DNA from: Armatimonadota bacterium
Lineage (GTDB): Bacteria > Armatimonadota > DTGP01 > JAKQQT01
Assembly: GCA_036504095.1 (NCBI GenBank)
Contig: DASXVS010000017.1
Location: forward strand, 1 to 64,000
Reading direction: 5' to 3'
Length of the DNA: 64,000 nucleotides
The notes below the pieces were generated by a model that saw only the letters and a list, made by a program, of their open reading frames with translations, was not told where the DNA came from and did not search any database. This document shows positions 34,476-44,541 of this stretch, piece by piece; position 1 is the stretch's first letter, and every line of letters begins with the position of its first letter. A program made the position numbers and the translations under genes.

Positions 34476-36335
34476 TCACACGCGAATCACGAGGACGGCG
34501 ATGTCGTCCCGCATGCGTGGGCCGGAGTGACGGAGAACATCTTCCACGATGGAATCGGCGAGGGATTGCGCGGTGGGGTAGGTACGTGATACGATGCACT
34601 GATGAAGGCTCTCCGCACCGTACATCCCGGCGTCTCCCCTGGCCTCCGTGACGCCATCGGTGGTGAGGATGACGGTGTCGCCCGGCAGGAGGTCGACGGT
34701 GTGCTCCGTGTACGGAGGCGACGCAAGGATGCCGATCAGCAGGTCCGCCTGCGCGAGTTCGGTCATCGACTGGTCCTTGTGGACGATGATCGGCGCCGGG
34801 TGGCCGGCGTTGCAGTATCGTAGAAGCCGGTTGTCGGCCTCCAGGATTCCGTAGAAGACCGATATGAACATCTCGATGCGGGTGTCCGCGTGAATCAGCG
34901 CGTTTGTGCGTGACAGGACGACGGCCGGCGACTCGCCTTCGTGGCCCAGCGCGCGGATAAAATACTTCCCCTTGGCGGTGTGGACGGCGGCCTGCACCGA
35001 CTTGCCGGCGACGTCCGCCATCAGGAGTCCGAGTCGCCCCTCCGGCAGGCCGAACACGTCATAGTAGTCGCCCCCCACCTGTTTCGCAGGGAGGTAGCGA
35101 TGTCCGATGTCGGGCCCATCCGCGGGAAACTTCATCTGCGGGGCCAGGTTCTGTTCCACAAGCTTGGCGATGCCTAGCTGGCTCTGGTAGGTCCCCGCGT
35201 TGTGAACGGCCATGGCGCCCTGTCCCGCGAGGGCCATCAGCATGTTGAGTTCGTGGTCCTCCCAGTGGCGGGTCTTTCGGCTATAGATGGCCACCGCCCC
35301 GAGGGATTGTCCGCCGGTCCGCAGGGGCACACACAACATGCTGACGAGGCCCTCCGCGACCTGCACGTCCGCATATTCCAGCCGCGGCGACGCGGCGATG
35401 TTTTCCACGTATTCGGGGATGCCGCTGTCGGCGACGTCACCGATCAGTCCGTGGCCGAGTTTGCCGCGGACTTTGCGGAAGAACTGGGCGCTCAGGCGGC
35501 GCATTCCGCGAACGCGGAGGACATCATTGCGGTCGTCCCCCAGAAACACCGCGCCCGCGTCCGCGTGGACCAGCGCGCAGGACTGCTCGACGATGATCTC
35601 GACGACCTCGCGGAGGTTCAGGGTGCCGTTCAACTGCGCGGAGAGGTCCATCAGCGTCCGGAGTTCCTCGTTGCGCGCCCTCTCGGCCTCAAAAAGGCGC
35701 GCATTCTCCACGGCCAGAGATATCTGCCCGGAAAGCGTTGTGAGCAGCTGAAGGTCTTGAGACGAGAATGGGCGGTTTGAGGAGGACCGGGCGACGTTCA
35801 GCACACCGAGCACCTCGAACCTGGTCAGCACCGGCACGCTCATGGAGGACTTTATCTCCGCCCGGGGAACGACCGCGCTGAAGCGTGGATCGCTCGCGAC
35901 GTTCGGCACCAGCAGCGGCTTGCGATTCTTGGCGACCCAGCCGGCAACCCCGGCGCCAACCGTAACCGCCGCGGCATTCACGATGTCGCCGGACAGCCCG
36001 TGGGCCGCCGCGATCTTCATCGTGTCCGTGCCGGGCTGCAGGAGCATGATGGAGCCGGTATCGGCGTCCGTAACCTGCACAGTTTGCTCCAAGGCAATTT
36101 GGAGCAGTTCGGGGAGATCGAGGGTTGTCTGGATGGCACGCGCGACTTTGTTGAGTGCGGACAGTTCGCGTAATCGGGCGTTTGCCTGCGCGAATAGCTT
36201 CGCATTCTCTGTCGCGGAAGCTTCCTGGCGTCTGAGTTCCGCCTGCACGGATCTCAATTGAGAGGCCAGTTCGACGATCCGCGCATCCGATGGGTGGTCT
36301 GGCAGGTCGTACATATTTTCGGAGGCGGGTTTCAT
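34476..36335 (-). CDS. GAF-GAF-SpoIIE serine phosphatase (RsbU-like)
   Basis: This 619-residue protein starts at the ATG at 36335. A short coiled-coil region is followed by two GAF domains (about 70-220 and 240-390) and a C-terminal SpoIIE/PP2C domain (about 400-619). Metal-binding motifs are seen in GGDYYDVF, MADVAGKS and a final DDIAVLVIRV, as in RsbU and related PPM phosphatases that dephosphorylate anti-sigma-antagonists. GAF domains would sense small ligands. No sigma-factor partner, RsbT or RsbV gene is adjacent. Regulatory role is inferred from architecture. Confidence 0.87.
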   Translation of the reverse strand: MKPASENMYDLPDHPSDARIVELASQLRSVQAELRRQEASATENAKLFAQANARLRELSALNKVARAIQTTLDLPELLQIALEQTVQVTDADTGSIMLLQPGTDTMKIAAAHGLSGDIVNAAAVTVGAGVAGWVAKNRKPLLVPNVASDPRFSAVVPRAEIKSSMSVPVLTRFEVLGVLNVARSSSNRPFSSQDLQLLTTLSGQISLAVENARLFEAERARNEELRTLMDLSAQLNGTLNLREVVEIIVEQSCALVHADAGAVFLGDDRNDVLRVRGMRRLSAQFFRKVRGKLGHGLIGDVADSGIPEYVENIAASPRLEYADVQVAEGLVSMLCVPLRTGGQSLGAVAIYSRKTRHWEDHELNMLMALAGQGAMAVHNAGTYQSQLGIAKLVEQNLAPQMKFPADGPDIGHRYLPAKQVGGDYYDVFGLPEGRLGLLMADVAGKSVQAAVHTAKGKYFIRALGHEGESPAVVLSRTNALIHADTRIEMFISVFYGILEADNRLLRYCNAGHPAPIIVHKDQSMTELAQADLLIGILASPPYTEHTVDLLPGDTVILTTDGVTEARGDAGMYGAESLHQCIVSRTYPTAQSLADSIVEDVLRHSGPRMRDDIAVLVIRV

Positions 36336-36487
36336 TGCCCTGGCTCCTTCCGAGCGGGTGAGGCAACTATCGCAAATTGTAGCGCGTCCCGACGTGAAAA
36401 GCGACGCGCCAGCGTCGCGTACGGAAGCATAAGATAAGGCAAGGCGGCCACCACGGCGGCCGCGCATCATTACGAAAGGTCCAGGAC

Positions 36488-36883
36488 ATGCCCAGAGAAC
36501 TGCACGACCCGTTTGCGGAACGCAAACGGCTACAGAAGAAACGCGATGAATTGAAGCAGCGCCTGATCGAGCTGACGCTGAGCGAGCGGTCGTGGCTGGA
36601 CGAACACGCGCCGGCCCTGGAGGCGGGCGACGCCTCCACCCGTGACGAGTTCGCGCGTCGCGAAGAGGTCAAGTACGGAGCCAACGTCGAGTTGGGACAC
36701 ACGGAATGGCTGCTGGGCAACACGCCGGGTGCGCTCACGAACCTGAAGGCGGCATACGACTATGGGTCGGCCGAACAGCGCGCCGAGGTTGTGGATGTGC
36801 TGCGCGACATCCAGACCAAGACGGGGCTGCAACTGCTGCGGGCGTCGGACCTGCGCCCCGGTGACAACGTGGCGGCGGAGTAG
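36488..36883 (+). CDS. Hypothetical protein with coiled-coil N-terminus
   Basis: A 131-residue protein with an AAAGG site before the ATG. The first 45 residues are a highly charged helix (ERKRLQKKRDELKQR) and the rest is helical, with a TPR-like ALTNLKAAYDYG stretch. No family was recognised. It is divergent from the SpoIIE-type phosphatase, sharing a short promoter region, which may hint at joint regulation but is not evidence of function. Confidence 0.55.
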   Translation: MPRELHDPFAERKRLQKKRDELKQRLIELTLSERSWLDEHAPALEAGDASTRDEFARREEVKYGANVELGHTEWLLGNTPGALTNLKAAYDYGSAEQRAEVVDVLRDIQTKTGLQLLRASDLRPGDNVAAE

Positions 36884-37093
36884 GGGATTGGGCTGGCGGA
36901 ACCCGGGCGTTCCGAGCGCGGCCCTGACCAAGTCCGGTTTGTTCTTGCGGGAATACCGCGTTGAATCGCGTGGTCTCTTCGCACGTATCGCAATCCGATT
37001 GGTGGCAGCCTGCCTGATGTGATAGGATGGCCTTGGCATCCATGCCGGGGCCATCCGGCCATTTCAGTAGCCACGTTACATAAGGAGAGGTCC

Positions 37094-38098
37094 ATGCTTC
37101 GCAAACCACACGCTCGTGTCTTTGCCCTGGCCGGTTTCGCCCTCTGCGCGCTCTCCGCGCGTCCAGCTCATGCGCAATGGGATGTCTCCACACCCAAGTC
37201 CGCCACCAAGCGGTTCGCCGATCCGCAAGGCCGATTCACCTTTGACATTCCGGAGGCCTGGCAGGTCGAAACGAAGGCGGACGCGACCGTCTTTCGATGG
37301 ACCGGCGCCGCAGCCACGCTATTCTCCCGATCCGGGCCAACCCAGCCCAGCGAACTCCTTCGCGACGCAATCGATAGGGCAAAGGTCGTCTCCACGGATT
37401 TCGCGGAAGCTTTCAGGAGTGAATCACCGATCGCAACGAGGCCCGCTACATCCCTGGTGTTTACAGCCATCGGTCCGAAGGGGGAAAAGACGCGCGGTCG
37501 GATCGTGGCGATATCAGGCCCAACCGAAGGTCTCTCAATCCTGGTCACAACGCCGCCACAGGATTTCGACTCCGTCGACGCGCAACTGAACCTCACACTC
37601 GCCACGCTTACGTTCGGCGCGGACAAATCGACGGCCTTCGTTACGCTGCCCGAGCGAACCCGGGTCAAACTGGGCATCCTTGAGGGGCTTTCCAGCAACC
37701 ATTCCAAAAAGGGCGAGGAAGTGCGCTACGAGGTGCTCGACGATGTTCTGGGATCCAATAAGGAAGTGTTGATAGCCAAGGGCGCGATCGCGTTGGGAAC
37801 GGTAACGCGCGCTTCCCGTCGGGGGATCTTTGGAAAATCCGGCAAACTGGAGATATCCGCGGATTTCGTGCGCGCGGTGGACGGTACGCGAGTCCCGTTG
37901 CGTGCCAACGAGGATATGTCGAAGAGCGGACGCAGCAATACGACAGGCATGGCGGCGGCGACGCTGCTCGTCGCTCCGATCGCCATCTTCATTAACGGAC
38001 GAGACGCCACCATCAAAAAGGGCACGGAATTCGCCGTGTTCGTGAACGCGGACACGATGATCGATGTTGCCAAGGCAACGGTGCCAGGTGCCGGGTGA
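37094..38098 (+). CDS. Secreted protein of unknown function
   Basis: This 334-residue protein has AAGGAG before the ATG at 37094 and a signal peptide ending about AHA. The N-terminal half has the FADPQGRFTFDIPEAWQVE pattern of PsbP/LpoB-like exported beta domains. The C-terminal half (about 200-300) has beta-rich segments resembling the OB-like RcnB/TrbI type barrel (ILIAKGAIALGTV, GTRVPLRANE). No catalytic motif was seen. The gene ends near a short run of GGTGCCA/GGTGCCG units. Confidence 0.6.
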   Translation: MLRKPHARVFALAGFALCALSARPAHAQWDVSTPKSATKRFADPQGRFTFDIPEAWQVETKADATVFRWTGAAATLFSRSGPTQPSELLRDAIDRAKVVSTDFAEAFRSESPIATRPATSLVFTAIGPKGEKTRGRIVAISGPTEGLSILVTTPPQDFDSVDAQLNLTLATLTFGADKSTAFVTLPERTRVKLGILEGLSSNHSKKGEEVRYEVLDDVLGSNKEVLIAKGAIALGTVTRASRRGIFGKSGKLEISADFVRAVDGTRVPLRANEDMSKSGRSNTTGMAAATLLVAPIAIFINGRDATIKKGTEFAVFVNADTMIDVAKATVPGAG

Positions 38099-38231
38099 CA
38101 TCCGCGATCCTCCGCGTTCCCCCGCGTTGATGTCCGGGGGCGCGTAATTGGCTGGAAACACCGGCGTAACACATTTGCAAACAGCAGGGGATAAACTACA
38201 CTAATGCTCAAGTTCGCGGTTATCCAGCCAT

Positions 38232-40838
38232 ATGTCTTCTTCCGCACGCGTTTCTGAACCCCAAGACCCTATTCCGGCGCTGGTGGACCTTATGGTCCGC
38301 GGGCGGCAGGATATCCGCGCGCGCCACGAACAGGGCGCTTCCGGGATTGAGGTGACGCGGCGCCTCAGTGACCTCGTGGACCGCCTCGTCGTGACGATGT
38401 TCGGCATCGCGATGGAGCGGGTCCCGCCTCCTCCGGCGGACGATGCGGAGATCACCATCGCGGCAACGGGCGGCTACGGCCGGCGGCGCCTGGCCCCGTT
38501 CAGCGACATCGACGTCACCTTCATCGTTTCTGAGGAGGATGACCCATGGCTCGATGGGCTCGCGAAGGAGATGTTTTTCCTCATCACCAGCGTGTTCACC
38601 CAGGTGCCCGGTTTGAAGGTCGGGTACGCTTACCGCACGTTCCGCGATATCGAGGACCTGGACACACAGACGCAGACGGCGCTTCTGGACGCGAGGCTTG
38701 TGGTCGGCGATCGGGGGCTGTTCTACCGTTTCCGTGAAGAGTTGATCCGGTTCATCCGGCCCGCAGTCTTTGTATGGAGCAAGGTGGAGGAACGCCGCGA
38801 GGCGCTGGAACAGTACGGGGACAGCGTCTACCTGGTTGAGCCGAACATCAAGATGGGCGCGGGAGGCCTGCGCGACCTGCATATGGCGGAGTGGCTCGCA
38901 AAAGCCACCATGGGCACCGGTCTCGAGGACCCTTGGGGCCGCTTGAGGGCCAGCGGCCTGATTCAAGAGGTCGATTTCCACGCGATCAATGCGGGCCGCG
39001 AGTTCATGCTGCGCCTCAGAAATGCGCTGCACTGGCTGGCAGACAAGCCGCTGGATGCCTTGACCGCGGAACGGCAGCCGGCCGTGGCCGCTCAGTTGGG
39101 CTACCGGGACACCAGCCTGAAAAACGCCGTGGAACTGCTGATGGACGACTACTACCGTCACGCCGCCACCATCCAGCGCATCTCCCACAAGGTCCCGGCG
39201 AAAACAACGAAACACCCTCTTCGGCTCGACCCGGCGTTGGTCATTAAGAACGGCCATATCACGGCGACCGACGTGGCGCTGATGGAGCGGGAGCCGTCCG
39301 CGCCCCTCCGCATCCTTCACCTGGCCCAGCAATTCGGTTTTCCGCTGTCTCCGGAAGTCGAGGAGATGATCGGCGACGAAGCGGCGCGAAATGAGACGCC
39401 GCTGGACGATCCGGACTCCCGGAGGCTGTTCCTCCAGATCATGCGCCACCCGGACGGCATCTATCCCACCCTGCGGCAACTTGCGGATCTGGGTGTGCTT
39501 CCCCGCCTGATTCCGGCCTACGGTCTCCTCCTCCGGTTGCTGCCGGCGGAGCCGATCCACAACCACACGGTGGGCGAACACAGCCTGCGCGTGGTCCGTG
39601 AAATCGAGCGGATGCGGGACGAACGCGAGCCTGAGTACGCGCTGCACCGTGAAGTGTTCGCGGGGCTGGACCGGCCGGAGGTGTTGCTGCTTGCCGCGCT
39701 TTTGCACGACGTCGGCAAAGTGCGTGGCGCCGGGAATCACGCCGAGGTTGGCGCCCAAATGGTGCGGACCATCGGTTACAACCTCGGGCTGGACGACGAC
39801 GGCGTGGATCTGCTGGCGTTCCTGGTGCGCCATCACGATGTCATGACCGGGCTGGCGCGCTCCCGGGACCCCGAACAGCCTGAAACCGCCGCGGAGCTCA
39901 TCACAACGGCTGCTACCTCCAACTACCTGGCGTCGCTATTCCTCCTCTCGTCCGCCGACGTGCGAACGTTGGGGTCGGACACCTGGATTCACGTGCAGGT
40001 GGACTTCCTGGCGCGGCTGTTCATCAAGGCCGACGTTCTGCTCACCAACCCGAACGCCGCGGATGCCACGCCCGAGAAGATACGGAGCGGGGTCAGCCGG
40101 TTGCAGCGCCAGTTGAGCCTTCGCAACCTCGACGACGAAACGGTTCGGGCGTTCTGTCACAACATGCCCGCCTCCTATCTCCTCAATACGGACTTCGACC
40201 AGATTGTGCGGCACATCCAGGCCCTGGAAAAAGTGACGACCGGTGCGGTGGTGGATTTTCACGATGAGCGCCGCAGGCCCTGGACGGTGATGACGGTTGC
40301 CGCGCCGGACGCGCCCGGCGTGCTGGCGAAGATTGCGGGGGTGCTTTACGCGCATGACGTGAACGTTCATTCAGCGCGCGTGTTCACCCGTTCGGGAGGC
40401 GACGCGATCGCGTTGGACGAGTTGCTTGTCGATGCGCATAACCGGCCCCTCCCGGAAGTGATCGAGGCGGAGATCGCGCGGGATCTGTGCGGTGTGCTGG
40501 ACGGCGTCGTCCCACTGGGAGACGTCCTGCGTCGCCGCGGCAAGGATATGGGGGCGGGCACGGCGGCGCGGTCCGTTCATATCCACAATGACACGAGCGA
40601 GACGTTCACCGTGGTGGAAGTTGAGATGGCCGATGAGAAGGGGCTGTTGTTCCGGCTCGCGGCGGCGATGACGGCGCTGCGGTGGAGCATACACAACGCC
40701 CGCATCGGCACGCGCGCAGGCGAAGCGCGTGACGTATTCTACGTGACCGATCAAAAAGGCAATAAGATTCAGGCGGATGACGTGGACCTGCACATCGCCC
40801 TGAGCGATGGGCTGGCGGCCGGGCCGACGCTGGATTAG
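38232..40838 (+). CDS. glnD: Bifunctional [protein-PII] uridylyltransferase/uridylyl-removing enzyme
   Basis: This 868-residue protein controls nitrogen signalling by adding or removing UMP on the PII protein. The nucleotidyltransferase motif GGYGRRRLAPFSDIDV (about 80-95) carries the Asp pair. A central HD domain has HNHTVGEHSL near 443 and HDVGK near 493, for the hydrolase. Two ACT domains sense glutamine near 690-760 and 790-868 (PDAPGVLAKIAGVLYAH). Length and order match GlnD of proteobacteria (about 890). No PII or ammonium transporter gene is adjacent. The start is followed directly by the family sequence; no strong Shine-Dalgarno is seen. Confidence 0.93.
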   Translation: MSSSARVSEPQDPIPALVDLMVRGRQDIRARHEQGASGIEVTRRLSDLVDRLVVTMFGIAMERVPPPPADDAEITIAATGGYGRRRLAPFSDIDVTFIVSEEDDPWLDGLAKEMFFLITSVFTQVPGLKVGYAYRTFRDIEDLDTQTQTALLDARLVVGDRGLFYRFREELIRFIRPAVFVWSKVEERREALEQYGDSVYLVEPNIKMGAGGLRDLHMAEWLAKATMGTGLEDPWGRLRASGLIQEVDFHAINAGREFMLRLRNALHWLADKPLDALTAERQPAVAAQLGYRDTSLKNAVELLMDDYYRHAATIQRISHKVPAKTTKHPLRLDPALVIKNGHITATDVALMEREPSAPLRILHLAQQFGFPLSPEVEEMIGDEAARNETPLDDPDSRRLFLQIMRHPDGIYPTLRQLADLGVLPRLIPAYGLLLRLLPAEPIHNHTVGEHSLRVVREIERMRDEREPEYALHREVFAGLDRPEVLLLAALLHDVGKVRGAGNHAEVGAQMVRTIGYNLGLDDDGVDLLAFLVRHHDVMTGLARSRDPEQPETAAELITTAATSNYLASLFLLSSADVRTLGSDTWIHVQVDFLARLFIKADVLLTNPNAADATPEKIRSGVSRLQRQLSLRNLDDETVRAFCHNMPASYLLNTDFDQIVRHIQALEKVTTGAVVDFHDERRRPWTVMTVAAPDAPGVLAKIAGVLYAHDVNVHSARVFTRSGGDAIALDELLVDAHNRPLPEVIEAEIARDLCGVLDGVVPLGDVLRRRGKDMGAGTAARSVHIHNDTSETFTVVEVEMADEKGLLFRLAAAMTALRWSIHNARIGTRAGEARDVFYVTDQKGNKIQADDVDLHIALSDGLAAGPTLD

Positions 40839-40902
40839 GGCCCGGGGCCGGGATCTACGGGGGCGGCAGCTCTCATTCGTCCCCTCGAACAACGAGGAAT
40901 CC

Positions 40903-41847
40903 ATGGCCAGACGGCGGAACAAGGGGGAATCCGGTAAGCCGCTGCTGCGGTCGGCGCGCTCCTACGCCGGCCTGTCTATCGGCGCGGCGGTTGTCACCTT
41001 CGCGCTGAAATTCCTGGCGTACAAGCTTACCGATTCCGTGGGTCTGTTGTCGGACGCGATGGAGTCCGTGGTGAATCTCACCGCGGCGATGATGGCGTTC
41101 TGGATGCTGACCGTTGCCAGTCTGCCACCGGACAAGGAACACACTTACGGGCACTCCAAGGCGGAGTATTTCTCCAGTGGCGTGGAAGCAATGCTGATTC
41201 TCGTGGCCGCGGGGAGCATCGCATGGGCCGCCTGGGGACGTTTGGCCCACCCGCAGCCGCTGGAGCATGTATGGCTTGGCCTGGCGGTTTCCGCTCTGGC
41301 TGCGGCGATAAATGGTGGCGTGGCAACGGTCCTGTACAGGGCATCCCTGAGGCTGAATTCCATCACGTTGCGCGCCGATGGGGCCCACCTGATGACGGAC
41401 GTCTACACGTCCGGCGGCGTCATCGTGGCCGTGACGCTCGTTCAGGCGACCGGCTGGATCATCCTTGACCCCCTGATCGCTTTCCTGGTGGCCGTGAACA
41501 TCATTTGGACCGGCTACCGACTGATGAACGATACACTGCACGGCCTGCTGGACTCGGCGCTCCCGCCCAGGGAACGCCAGCTTGTTGAAACCGTGCTGGA
41601 CCAGTACAGGGAGCGCGGCGTCGATTTCCACGCATTTCGCAGCCGGATCGCCGGCCAGCGCCGCTTCATCAGTGTGCATGTGCTGGTTCCCGGAGCCTGG
41701 ACGGTGCAGGAGGGGCACAACCTGGTCGAGCAGATCGAGTACCAGATCCACACGGCCATACCCAAATGTACCGTAACCACTCACGTGGAGCCGATGGAAG
41801 ACCCGATCGCATTCGCGGACCAGAATCTGGATCGGGAGCAGAGCTGA
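40903..41847 (+). CDS. Cation diffusion facilitator (zinc/iron efflux)
   Basis: This 314-residue membrane protein starts at the ATG at 40903 with GAGGA upstream. It shows the CDF helices, the metal site HTYGHSKAE (HxxxH-like) and DAMES in helix 2, then a second D/H pair in RADGAHLMTDVYTSG. A cytoplasmic ferredoxin-like domain follows after residue 210 (HAFRSRIAGQRRFISVHVLVPG). These proteins exchange Zn, Fe, Mn or Co for protons. Metal choice cannot be read from sequence alone. It follows glnD at 64 bp and may be co-transcribed. Confidence 0.9.
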   Translation: MARRRNKGESGKPLLRSARSYAGLSIGAAVVTFALKFLAYKLTDSVGLLSDAMESVVNLTAAMMAFWMLTVASLPPDKEHTYGHSKAEYFSSGVEAMLILVAAGSIAWAAWGRLAHPQPLEHVWLGLAVSALAAAINGGVATVLYRASLRLNSITLRADGAHLMTDVYTSGGVIVAVTLVQATGWIILDPLIAFLVAVNIIWTGYRLMNDTLHGLLDSALPPRERQLVETVLDQYRERGVDFHAFRSRIAGQRRFISVHVLVPGAWTVQEGHNLVEQIEYQIHTAIPKCTVTTHVEPMEDPIAFADQNLDREQS

Positions 41848-41901
41848 ATCCGCCTCGCCGCCGCGACCCCCTCCGTGGCATAGTTGGGCGTGGAGGACCT
41901 C

Positions 41902-42747
41902 ATGCTCACAAGACATCAGATCGGCTTCTTCGCGGAGAACGGATACCTGCACTTGAAGGGCGTCATCGCGGCCGACGAACTGGCTCTGCTTCGCGCAGCG
42001 GCGGATACGCTGGCAACCGACGCTCAGGATCGCCTCGGGAGCGCGGAATACTTGGCCGCGCTGGAACGCGCCCGTCCGGACTGGATCGAACACCCGGACA
42101 CGCATTATGTGTACGCCGACCACGCGGGCACGCTCAATTTCCACCGGGTGGAACGCATGTGGACCCGGGATCCAATCTTCCGCTATGTCACCATGCACCC
42201 GATAGTCCTCGACGCTGTGGGGAGCTTGTTGAACGCGGAATTCTGGCCGCGCGGCGGTTCGCTGGTGTACAAGATGCCGGGGCACGGAGAAGCTGTTCCC
42301 TGGCACCAGGACATCCCCTACTACTGGCGGCGGACCATCGCGGACATTCCGCGCCCGCGCACGGAAACGTTCCCGGCGCCGAACTTCACCACGGATTTCT
42401 ATCTGGACGATTCCTACCGCGACCGCGGCGGCCTGTGGTGCGTCCCCGGCTCGCATAGACGGGGAAGCATCGACGTGGATGCCATGGTCGCCGTCCACGG
42501 CTTCAACCTGCCGGGCGCGATACCGCTGGAGGCCGAGGCGGGAGACGTGCTGTTCCACCACGTGGCGGTGCTGCACGGATCGAACACAAACACTTCCACA
42601 AGCCTGCGGAGAACCTTCTACCAGCACTACATGACGCAGGCCGTTCTGGAGGACGCGTACTGGGATTGGCCGGACCTGAAGACCGATGAGGAGAACGAAG
42701 CATTCTGGGCCGAGGCGGCGGAGGGCCGACGCGCGATGGGTCTGTGA
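41902..42747 (+). CDS. Phytanoyl-CoA dioxygenase (PhyH) family protein
   Basis: This 281-residue protein starts at the ATG at 41902 with GGAGG upstream. The Fe(II) site is His135 and Asp137 in WHQDIPYYW and a distal His in the FHHVAVLHGS segment (about 225); Arg near the C-terminus would hold 2-oxoglutarate. PhyH proteins hydroxylate many substrates, from phytanoyl-CoA to ectoine and natural products. No linked pathway is evident. It is 55 bp after the cation efflux gene. Confidence 0.85.
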   Translation: MLTRHQIGFFAENGYLHLKGVIAADELALLRAAADTLATDAQDRLGSAEYLAALERARPDWIEHPDTHYVYADHAGTLNFHRVERMWTRDPIFRYVTMHPIVLDAVGSLLNAEFWPRGGSLVYKMPGHGEAVPWHQDIPYYWRRTIADIPRPRTETFPAPNFTTDFYLDDSYRDRGGLWCVPGSHRRGSIDVDAMVAVHGFNLPGAIPLEAEAGDVLFHHVAVLHGSNTNTSTSLRRTFYQHYMTQAVLEDAYWDWPDLKTDEENEAFWAEAAEGRRAMGL

Positions 42748-43043
42748 GGGATCCGCGGTCTGCGTGGGGTGGCGCGCCCTGGCGGGGCCGGCAGGAATAT
42801 GCCGGGCTGCAACCAATCGATATCCGGTTCGCGTCCAATCCGGCGGGGGACGAATCCGGCGGAGCCGTGTTACAATCCTTACGTATGCTCACTTACCAGG
42901 TGCCGTCTGGGGTTGAAGGGACATCGGCGTGGACGTCCGGCGCCCGGCGATAGGGCGGCTCTCGGGAGTGACTCCGTTGGCCCGAGGCAAAACGTTCACC
43001 GGCGGCGCCCCCGCGCCGTACGGTTTCAATAGGAAAGGAATTC
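42748..43043. other. 296-bp gap upstream of the DUF1573 operon
   Basis: No gene is seen. A TACAAT-like -10 element lies near 42872 without a clear -35. GC-rich stem sequences occur but no T-run. Confidence 0.4.
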
Positions 43044-43742
43044 ATGGATATGAGAGCTCATCTTCACTTGTTGGCGATGCTGGCGCTCGCCGCCGGCACA
43101 GGTTCAGCCGTTCTGGCGGCGCCGAAGATCCAGTTTGACAAAGAGATACTCGATTTCGGGACCGTTTTGGGCGGCGCTCCCATCAATGCGTCTTTCCAGT
43201 TCAAAAACGTTGGCGATACGGACCTCGCGATCACCAACGTTCGCCCGGGGTGCGGTTGCACCAAGGCAGAGGCGAAGAAGACCAAGCTTGCGCCGGGCGA
43301 TTCCTCAACCATCGAGGCGGTGTTCAACAGCACGGGGTACAACGGACCCATCAACAAGAGCATCTCGGTGACCACCAACGACGCATCCCGGCCCTCGCTT
43401 GCGCTCCAGATCAAGGCAGTCATTTCGGCGGGCGCCATGGTAAAGCCGGCGTCAATCAGTTTCGATAACCTGCGCATTAACGGCACGAAGACCTACACGC
43501 TGACGGTGACCCCCGCCAACCCCAGGACCTTCGAAATCACCAAAGTCGTGCCGGTGGGAGAGCACGTTTCCGTGCCGGGTTTCCGCAAAGTGGAGACCAA
43601 TGCCGGAGCCTACTGGGAGGTCTACGTGGTCGTTAAGGCGGGCAAGGCCGCAAGCCGCGTGATGGAGTCCATTAAGATGGAGACCAGCCTGGGCCCGACC
43701 GTTCCGATTACCGCCACGGTCTACGGGAATGTCGTCCAATAG
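43044..43742 (+). CDS. DUF1573 secreted protein
   Basis: This 232-residue protein has AGGAAAGGAA before the ATG and a signal peptide ending about VLAA. The DUF1573 pattern is clear: FDKEILDFGTV, then FKNVGDTDLAI and RPGCGCTKAE with the conserved Cys pair, then a second Ig-like repeat. Proteins of this type are exported in many phyla and are often next to thioredoxin, rhodanese or MauE genes. Here the next two genes are rhodanese-like and MauE-like, overlapping or directly coupled, so an oxidative-folding or sulfur role is suggested by context. Confidence 0.82.
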   Translation: MDMRAHLHLLAMLALAAGTGSAVLAAPKIQFDKEILDFGTVLGGAPINASFQFKNVGDTDLAITNVRPGCGCTKAEAKKTKLAPGDSSTIEAVFNSTGYNGPINKSISVTTNDASRPSLALQIKAVISAGAMVKPASISFDNLRINGTKTYTLTVTPANPRTFEITKVVPVGEHVSVPGFRKVETNAGAYWEVYVVVKAGKAASRVMESIKMETSLGPTVPITATVYGNVVQ

Positions 43743-44541
43743 CCCAGGCGGCCGGAGCGCTCTGTCACGCTTACGACGGCCCCTGGCTGGCGCGGCGCTG
43801 ATCGTGGTGCAGGCGGCTGCAATCGGGTTGGGGGCGAACGCCGTCAACCCGAAAGGCCTGCCTTGGATCCGGGTTCCGCTGCGTGAGACGCATCGCGTGG
43901 CGACCGCGGAGGAGGTGCGGCCATCATCGCCCGTCCGCCCGGCCGCGCGTCCCGTTGAACCGGCCCCGGTCGCCGTGCCTGCCCCCTTGAAAGTGGCGCG
44001 TCCGCCGGCCGCCACCCCGGTTCCCGATGCGATTCCGGAGCCGGCGCCCGCGACGGTCACCGTCCCACCGCCGGCTCCCATCGTGAAGGCGGTCCCCGTG
44101 CCATCGAGCAAGCTTGCACCGAAGCCCGCCGCGAAAAATGTGGCGCACCTTTCTCCGCCCGTGAAGCCTTCGCCCGCGGCCCCGGCCGCCGTGAAGCATG
44201 AGGCGCTGTTCACCTCGCTGACCGACGCCAAGGCGCTGTTCGACGCGAAGGACGCCGTATTTGTCGATGCGCGGCATCAGGCGGACTACGAGGCGGAGCA
44301 CATCGCGGGAGCGAGAGACCTTTTCGTGGACGAAGTCGGCACATTGTACGAAGGCGCTCTGGGCGGCGTTCCGAAGAATCGAACCATCGTGACCTACTGC
44401 AGCGACCCGCGGTGTGACGCCGCCATCAAGCTGGCCGATGCGCTCGTCGCCCGAGGGCACACGCGCGTGTTCATCCTTCTGGAGGGGATACCGGGCTGGC
44501 GTGACGCCGGTTATCCCACCGCGAAGGGGGGTACGCCGTGA
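43729..44541 (+). CDS. Membrane-anchored rhodanese-domain protein
   Basis: This 270-residue protein overlaps the DUF1573 gene by 14 bases. An N-terminal transmembrane helix is followed by a Pro/Ala-rich linker (about 60-155) and a rhodanese domain (about 165-265) with the active-site Cys in TYCSDPRCD and the family helix RHQADYEAEHIAGA. Rhodaneses move sulfane sulfur or serve as structural modules. The long flexible linker would let the domain reach across the periplasm. It overlaps the next gene by four bases. Confidence 0.82.
   Translation: MSSNSPGGRSALSRLRRPLAGAALIVVQAAAIGLGANAVNPKGLPWIRVPLRETHRVATAEEVRPSSPVRPAARPVEPAPVAVPAPLKVARPPAATPVPDAIPEPAPATVTVPPPAPIVKAVPVPSSKLAPKPAAKNVAHLSPPVKPSPAAPAAVKHEALFTSLTDAKALFDAKDAVFVDARHQADYEAEHIAGARDLFVDEVGTLYEGALGGVPKNRTIVTYCSDPRCDAAIKLADALVARGHTRVFILLEGIPGWRDAGYPTAKGGTP

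Noticed and set aside
38220-39836. A 538-codon minus-strand frame opposite glnD
   Set aside because: GlnD on the plus strand has all motifs; the antisense frame is a codon-bias shadow.
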